This document shows, one piece after another, positions 13,027 to 17,188 of a stretch of DNA of 17,188 nt. A program made the position numbers and the translations under genes. The notes under the pieces are model-generated. The model was not told where the DNA came from. It was given only the letters and a program-made list of their open reading frames with translations, and did not search any database. The DNA comes from Clostridia bacterium. GTDB lineage: Bacteria; Bacillota; Clostridia; UMGS1883. Where the stretch lies: positions 1 to 17,188 of the forward strand of contig CAAGBE010000100.1 in the NCBI GenBank assembly GCA_900768005.1, given 5' to 3'. The stretch's first letter is position 1. Each line of letters opens with the position of its first letter.

Positions 13027-15762
13027 ATGGCAGGAATTTTAGAAAAAATCTTCGGCACATATTCACAGAGAGAGCTGAAGAAAATACAACCCACAGTAGA
13101 CAAAATCCTCTCTTATGAGGAAGAATATAAAGCACTTTCCGATAGTGAACTTAAGGGAAAGACGGAAATTTTCAAAGAAAGGCTTGCAAACGGAGAAACC
13201 CTTAATGACATTTTGCCTGAGGCATTTGCAACTGTTCGTGAGGCAGCATGGCGTGTGCTTGAAATGCGTCACTTCCCCGTTCAGCTCATCGGCGGTATTG
13301 TGCTTCATCAGGGACGAATTGCCGAAATGAAAACAGGTGAGGGTAAAACTCTTGTGGCAACACTTCCTGCATACCTTAATGCACTTACAGGTGAGGGTGT
13401 TCACATTGTAACAGTTAATGACTACCTTGCCCGCCGTGACAGCGAGTGGATGGGTAAGCTTTACAGGTTTTTGGGACTTAGTGTAGGACTTGCAGTAAGC
13501 CAGATGGAGCCTGAGGAAAAGAAAAAAGCTTACAATGCAGACATTACCTACGGAACAAATAACGAGATGGGCTTTGACTATCTTCGTGACAATATGGTTA
13601 TTTACAAGGAAAATATGGTACAGCGGGGACACGCCTTTGCAATCGTAGACGAGGTTGACTCCATATTGATTGATGAGGCACGTACACCCCTTATCATAAG
13701 CGGTGCAGGTGAAGAATCCACACAGCTATATACCGTTGTGGATAGGTTTGTCCGTTCTCTTTCTGCTCTGAAATTCAAGGAGCTTGACTCCAAGGAAGAA
13801 AACGACAACCTCGATGCAGATTATGTAATAGACGAAAAGGCAAAGACAGTAAACCTTACAAAAAGGGGTATTGAAAAGGCGGAACAGCATTTCAATATCG
13901 GAAATCTGTCCGACCCTGAGAATATGACTCTCTCCCACCACATAAATCAGGCTATGCGTGCCCACGGAATTATGCACAGGGACGTAAACTATGTGGTAAA
14001 AGACGGTGAAGTGCTGATAGTTGACGAATTTACCGGCCGTATTATGATAGGCAGACGTTACAGCGACGGACTTCATCAGGCAATTGAAGCAAAGGAAAAT
14101 GTAAAGGTTGAAAGGGAAAATAAAACCCTTGCCACAATCACATTCCAGAATTATTTCCGTCTTTACAAGAAGCTCAGCGGTATGACGGGTACTGCAAAGA
14201 CGGAGGAGGAAGAATTCCGCGGAATATACGCCCTTGACGTTATTGAAATCCCCACAAACAAACCCCTTGCGAGGAAAGATGAAAACGACCAGATTTTCCT
14301 CAATCACAGAGGTAAGATAAAGGCGATTGCAGACGAAATTGCGAGAGTGCATCAGACAGGTCAGCCCGTTCTGGTTGGTACTATCACGATTGATAAGTCG
14401 GAGGAGCTTAGTGCCGTGCTAAAAACACGTGGTATTAAGCATCAGGTTCTCAATGCAAAGCATCACGATAAGGAAGCGCTTATCGTTGCTCAGGCAGGTA
14501 AAAAGGGTGCCGTAACAATTGCTACCAATATGGCAGGCCGTGGTACTGACATTATGCTTGGCGGCAATGCCGAGTACCTTGCAAAGACAGAAATGGCAAA
14601 GCTTGGCTACGACGATTTTCTGATTTCTGAGGCAACAGGTTTTGCCGACACAGATGATGAACAAATTCTTGAAGCAAGAGCAAAGTATAACGAGCTTTAC
14701 AAAAAGCACAAGGAAGATATAGAGAAAGAAGCTCAGGAAGTAAGGGCGCTTGGCGGTCTTTACATTATCGGTACGGAGCGTCACGAATCACGCCGTATTG
14801 ACAATCAGCTCCGCGGGCGAAGCGGAAGACAGGGTGACCCCGGTAAATCAAGATTCTTCCTCGGACTTGATGATGACCTGATGCGTCTTTTCGGCGGTGA
14901 AAGAATAGAAAGAATGATTTCCACCCTCCGCCTGCCCGAGGATGAGCCTATTGAGCAGGGGATGCTTACAAGCGTAATCGAAAGTTCCCAGAAAAAGGTT
15001 GAGGGCAGGAACTTTGCTTCCAGAAAATACGTTCTTCAGTACGATGACGTAATGAACGAACAGCGTAACCTCATATACAAACAGCGCCGTCAGGTGCTTG
15101 ACGGGGAGGATATAAGCGGTTCAATCATAAAGATGATTGAAAATGTCATTGACGGTGCTATGACCACATATGCCTCCGCTGAATATCCCGACGACTGGAA
15201 TATGAGAGGACTTATAGATTACTTTGAATCAATGTTCTTCACCCCCGACACCCTTGATTTCGACAAGCGTGACTACAACAACCTTGACCGCAAAACTGTC
15301 AGGGAAGAAGTTTATAAAATGGCAATGGACGCATATGAAAAACAGTGCGAGCTGTTTGGCGACAATATGCGTGAGGTTGAGAGGGTTATTCTCCTTCGAA
15401 GTGTTGACCGCAGATGGATGGACCATATCGACGATATGGACCAGCTTAAAAACGGTATCACCCTCCGTGCATACGGACAGCACGACCCCGTTCAGGAATA
15501 TAAATTCCAGGGAATGGATATGTTTGAGGAAATGAACACCCTTATCTGCGAGGATACTGTGAGAAACCTCTTCCACGTAAGACCGCAGGTACAGATACAG
15601 AGGGAGATGGTGGCAACACCTGTCACGGCTTCCCACGGTGACGGAACTGATTCCAAAAAACCCGTTACCAAAAAAGCAGAGGAAAAGGTAGGCAGAAACG
15701 ACCCGTGTCCCTGTGGCAGTGGCAAAAAATATAAGAATTGCTGTATGAACAAAAACGACTGA
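13027..15762 (+). CDS. secA: Protein translocase ATPase SecA
   Basis: SecA is the ATP-driven motor that pushes unfolded secretory proteins through SecYEG. The 911 residues carry Walker A in MKTGEGKT (101-108), the DEVDSILIDEA motif at 208-218 (DEAD-like Walker B), the PPXD and scaffold regions, the second nucleotide-binding fold with TNMAGRGTDIMLGG and QLRGRSGRQGDPG, and a C-terminal zinc tail with Cys894, Cys896, Cys905 and Cys906 (CPCGSGKKYKNCC), which in other species binds SecB or ribosomes. It lacks a signal peptide, and the length fits a housekeeping SecA rather than SecA2. The ATG at 13027 has GAGGAGG about 7 bases upstream. It is followed by prfB after 31 bases, a common Firmicute pair. 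Confidence 0.99.
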   Translation: MAGILEKIFGTYSQRELKKIQPTVDKILSYEEEYKALSDSELKGKTEIFKERLANGETLNDILPEAFATVREAAWRVLEMRHFPVQLIGGIVLHQGRIAEMKTGEGKTLVATLPAYLNALTGEGVHIVTVNDYLARRDSEWMGKLYRFLGLSVGLAVSQMEPEEKKKAYNADITYGTNNEMGFDYLRDNMVIYKENMVQRGHAFAIVDEVDSILIDEARTPLIISGAGEESTQLYTVVDRFVRSLSALKFKELDSKEENDNLDADYVIDEKAKTVNLTKRGIEKAEQHFNIGNLSDPENMTLSHHINQAMRAHGIMHRDVNYVVKDGEVLIVDEFTGRIMIGRRYSDGLHQAIEAKENVKVERENKTLATITFQNYFRLYKKLSGMTGTAKTEEEEFRGIYALDVIEIPTNKPLARKDENDQIFLNHRGKIKAIADEIARVHQTGQPVLVGTITIDKSEELSAVLKTRGIKHQVLNAKHHDKEALIVAQAGKKGAVTIATNMAGRGTDIMLGGNAEYLAKTEMAKLGYDDFLISEATGFADTDDEQILEARAKYNELYKKHKEDIEKEAQEVRALGGLYIIGTERHESRRIDNQLRGRSGRQGDPGKSRFFLGLDDDLMRLFGGERIERMISTLRLPEDEPIEQGMLTSVIESSQKKVEGRNFASRKYVLQYDDVMNEQRNLIYKQRRQVLDGEDISGSIIKMIENVIDGAMTTYASAEYPDDWNMRGLIDYFESMFFTPDTLDFDKRDYNNLDRKTVREEVYKMAMDAYEKQCELFGDNMREVERVILLRSVDRRWMDHIDDMDQLKNGITLRAYGQHDPVQEYKFQGMDMFEEMNTLICEDTVRNLFHVRPQVQIQREMVATPVTASHGDGTDSKKPVTKKAEEKVGRNDPCPCGSGKKYKNCCMNKND

Positions 15763-15793
15763 TAAGTCAGCCGTGCGAAAGGATTGACAATAA

Positions 15794-16918
15794 ATGATAG
15801 TTGAATACGAACAGATACGACTTGACCTTGCACAGATGGAAAAGCCTATTGAGGAGCTTGGAATTGCCCTTGACATTGATGGGGCAAAGGAAAACATTGC
15901 AAAGCTTGAAAAGGAAACTCTGGAGCCTGATTTCTATAACGACATCAAAAACAGCCAGAAAGTTCTCCAGAAAATCAAGGAATTTACAAGCAAGATTGAC
16001 CGTTTCAAATCTCTGCAGACAGATTGGGAGGATATGACTACCCTTGTCGAGCTTGCTATTGCGGAGGATGATGAAACACTTCTTGAAGAAATTCAGACAG
16101 GCTTCAATTCCCTTTCCGAAAATATTGAAAACATGAAGCTTGAAACACTTCTTTCAGGTCCTTATGACAAGAGCAATGCCATCATCACACTCCACGCAGG
16201 CGCAGGCGGAACAGAGGCACAGGATTGGTGCCAGATGCTTTACAGAATGTATCAGATGTGGGCAGAAGCGAGAGGATACAAGGTGTCTACACTTGATATT
16301 CTTGACGGTGATGAAGCAGGACTCAAGGGTGCAAGTATCCTTATCGAGGGGCTTAATGCATACGGTTTTGCAAAATGTGAAAAGGGTATCCACCGTCTTG
16401 TAAGAATTTCTCCATTCGACTCTGCAGGAAGAAGACACACCTCCTTTGCATCGGTTGAAGTAATGCCCGATATTGAAGACGACATTGAAATCAACATCAA
16501 TCCCGACGACCTCAGAATTGATACCTACCGTGCAAGCGGTGCAGGCGGTCAGCACGTTAACAAGACAAGCTCCGCTATCCGTATCACCCACATTCCCACA
16601 GGCGTAGTTGTTGCCTGTCAGAATGAAAGAAGCCAGTTCCAGAACAAGGATACTGCGATGAAGATGCTCAAAGCAAAGCTGATGGAGCTTGCAGAAGCTG
16701 AACAGAAAGAAAAGATTGAGGATATCAAGGGTGTGCAGAAAGAAATCGCATGGGGAAGCCAGATTCGTTCCTATGTATTCCATCCATATAATATGGTTAA
16801 GGACCACCGCACAAATTATGAAGTTGGTAATATCGGCTCCGTAATGGACGGAAACCTTGACGGATTTATTAACGACTACTTAAGAAAAGCAAGTTTGGGA
16901 CAATTGAATCTTAAATAA
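15794..16918 (+). CDS. prfB: Peptide chain release factor 2
   Basis: RF2 reads UGA and UAA stop codons and triggers release of the finished protein. The 374-residue frame has the stop-recognition tripeptide SPF at 206-208, which separates RF2 from RF1 (PxT), and the catalytic GGQ at 251-253 in ASGAGGQHVNKTSSA. In most bacteria prfB has an in-frame UGA after codon 25 that needs a programmed +1 frameshift (CTT TGA C). Here the matching place is CTT GAC at 15869-15874 (Leu26-Asp27), uninterrupted, so that autoregulatory site is absent. The ATG has AAAGG about 11 bases upstream. It is probably co-transcribed with secA. Confidence 0.97.
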   Translation: MIVEYEQIRLDLAQMEKPIEELGIALDIDGAKENIAKLEKETLEPDFYNDIKNSQKVLQKIKEFTSKIDRFKSLQTDWEDMTTLVELAIAEDDETLLEEIQTGFNSLSENIENMKLETLLSGPYDKSNAIITLHAGAGGTEAQDWCQMLYRMYQMWAEARGYKVSTLDILDGDEAGLKGASILIEGLNAYGFAKCEKGIHRLVRISPFDSAGRRHTSFASVEVMPDIEDDIEININPDDLRIDTYRASGAGGQHVNKTSSAIRITHIPTGVVVACQNERSQFQNKDTAMKMLKAKLMELAEAEQKEKIEDIKGVQKEIAWGSQIRSYVFHPYNMVKDHRTNYEVGNIGSVMDGNLDGFINDYLRKASLGQLNLK

Positions 16919-16920
16919 CG

Positions 16921-16953
16921 AAGAAACCGAGGATTTGAAATCCTCGGTTTCTT
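16921..16953. terminator. Bidirectional terminator between prfB and the convergent transporter gene
   Basis: Positions 16921-16935 and 16939-16953 form a perfect 15-bp inverted repeat with a three-base loop. It begins 3 bases after the prfB stop and ends 2 bases short of the stop codon of the opposite gene, so one hairpin serves both. The T runs are short, so its efficiency rests mainly on stem strength. Confidence 0.85.
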
Positions 16954-16954
16954 A

Positions 16955-17188
16955 TTATTTGAATAACTTAGTTTTATCAAGTGCCTTATATAGCATTACT
17001 CCCAATATTCCGCAGGAAATAAATTCCCCGAGGAAGATTGTCAGGAATAAAAACGAATACCCCTCGCCCACTCCGTAGGCAATTTTCAGTACAAAGGGAA
17101 TTATAAGTGTGTTTGAAAGAATCGGGAATATCGGTGCCGCAAAACACTTTCTTCCTAAATAACGTGTTCCCAATGCACCCAATAGAGT
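16955..17188 (-). CDS. queT: QueT-like queuosine-precursor transporter, C-terminal part (5' end beyond window)
   Basis: Only the last 77 residues are in the window and the frame is open at the right edge; the apparent TTG start at 17182 is internal to the gene. The segment has GALGTRYLGRKCFAAPIFPIL, a loop, then two hydrophobic stretches (around NTLIIPFVLKIAYGV and FLFLTIFLGEFISCGILGVML) and a basic tail ending KALDKTKLFK. This matches my memory of the C-terminus of the QueT family (substrate-binding S components of ECF transporters), which take up queuosine precursors such as preQ1. Such genes often carry a preQ1 riboswitch in their leader, which would be outside the window. The assignment is by pattern, without a search. 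Confidence 0.7.
   Translation of the reverse strand, partial: TLLGALGTRYLGRKCFAAPIFPILSNTLIIPFVLKIAYGVGEGYSFLFLTIFLGEFISCGILGVMLYKALDKTKLFK

Noticed and set aside
13063..14352. Long open frames on the minus strand within secA (for example 13063-13632 and 13726-14352).
   Set aside because: They have no ribosome binding site or recognisable domain, are rich in Cys, Phe and Val as antisense frames are, and secA fills the locus completely.
15748..15775. Small inverted repeats (CTGA...TCAG and GACT...AGTC) around the secA stop codon.
   Set aside because: Stems of only 4 bp without a T run; expected by chance and not a terminator, consistent with secA-prfB co-transcription.
16154..16807. 217-codon minus-strand open frame inside prfB.
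   Set aside because: It is antisense to the conserved RF2 domain, shows no domain features and has the composition of a shadow frame.

Overview
The window looks like chromosome from an anaerobic, endospore-forming Firmicute, most likely class Clostridia. Four things point there: the dipicolinate synthase pair dpaA-dpaB (a spore-core gene pair), the rny-ymdB order, the secA-prfB order, and strong AGGAGG-type ribosome binding sites with sigma-A promoters. This is a reading from gene content only; no 16S or phylogeny is available here.

Layout. Positions 1-5255 (minus strand) hold a compact histidine biosynthesis operon transcribed hisZ-hisG-hisD-hisC-hisB-hisH, with hisH cut by the left edge. 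Most junctions overlap by 4 or 8 bases, which suggests translational coupling. A good sigma-A promoter with a palindrome over its -10 lies just upstream of hisZ; no T-box leader fits in the roughly 35-base leader. Positions 5388-6859 (minus) carry dpaB and dpaA, which make dipicolinic acid during sporulation, closed by a strong terminator. Positions 6905-11630 (minus) carry, in transcription order, rny (RNase Y), ymdB (metallophosphoesterase), pgeF (YfiH/laccase-domain protein) and an orphan family-5 solute-binding lipoprotein.

From the divergent control region at 11631-11908 the plus strand takes over: rpmE (ribosomal protein L31), a PHP-domain hydrolase, then secA and prfB. A 15-bp inverted repeat separates prfB from the 3' end of a convergent gene that looks like queT, a queuosine-precursor transporter, cut by the right edge.

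How the genes work together: hisZ and hisG form the two-part ATP phosphoribosyltransferase, and hisB, hisC, hisD and hisH carry out later steps. DpaA and DpaB act together on a lysine-pathway intermediate. Rny and YmdB are a recurring Firmicute pair. SecA and RF2 are core secretion and translation-termination factors.

Most of the window is ordinary core genome, and I do not see an unknown multi-gene defence or mobile system. The signals most worth checking are regulatory: a hairpin that would mask the dpaA ribosome binding site in read-through RNA, a palindrome on the his promoter, a prfB without the usual programmed frameshift, and an orphan transporter lipoprotein beside spore genes.
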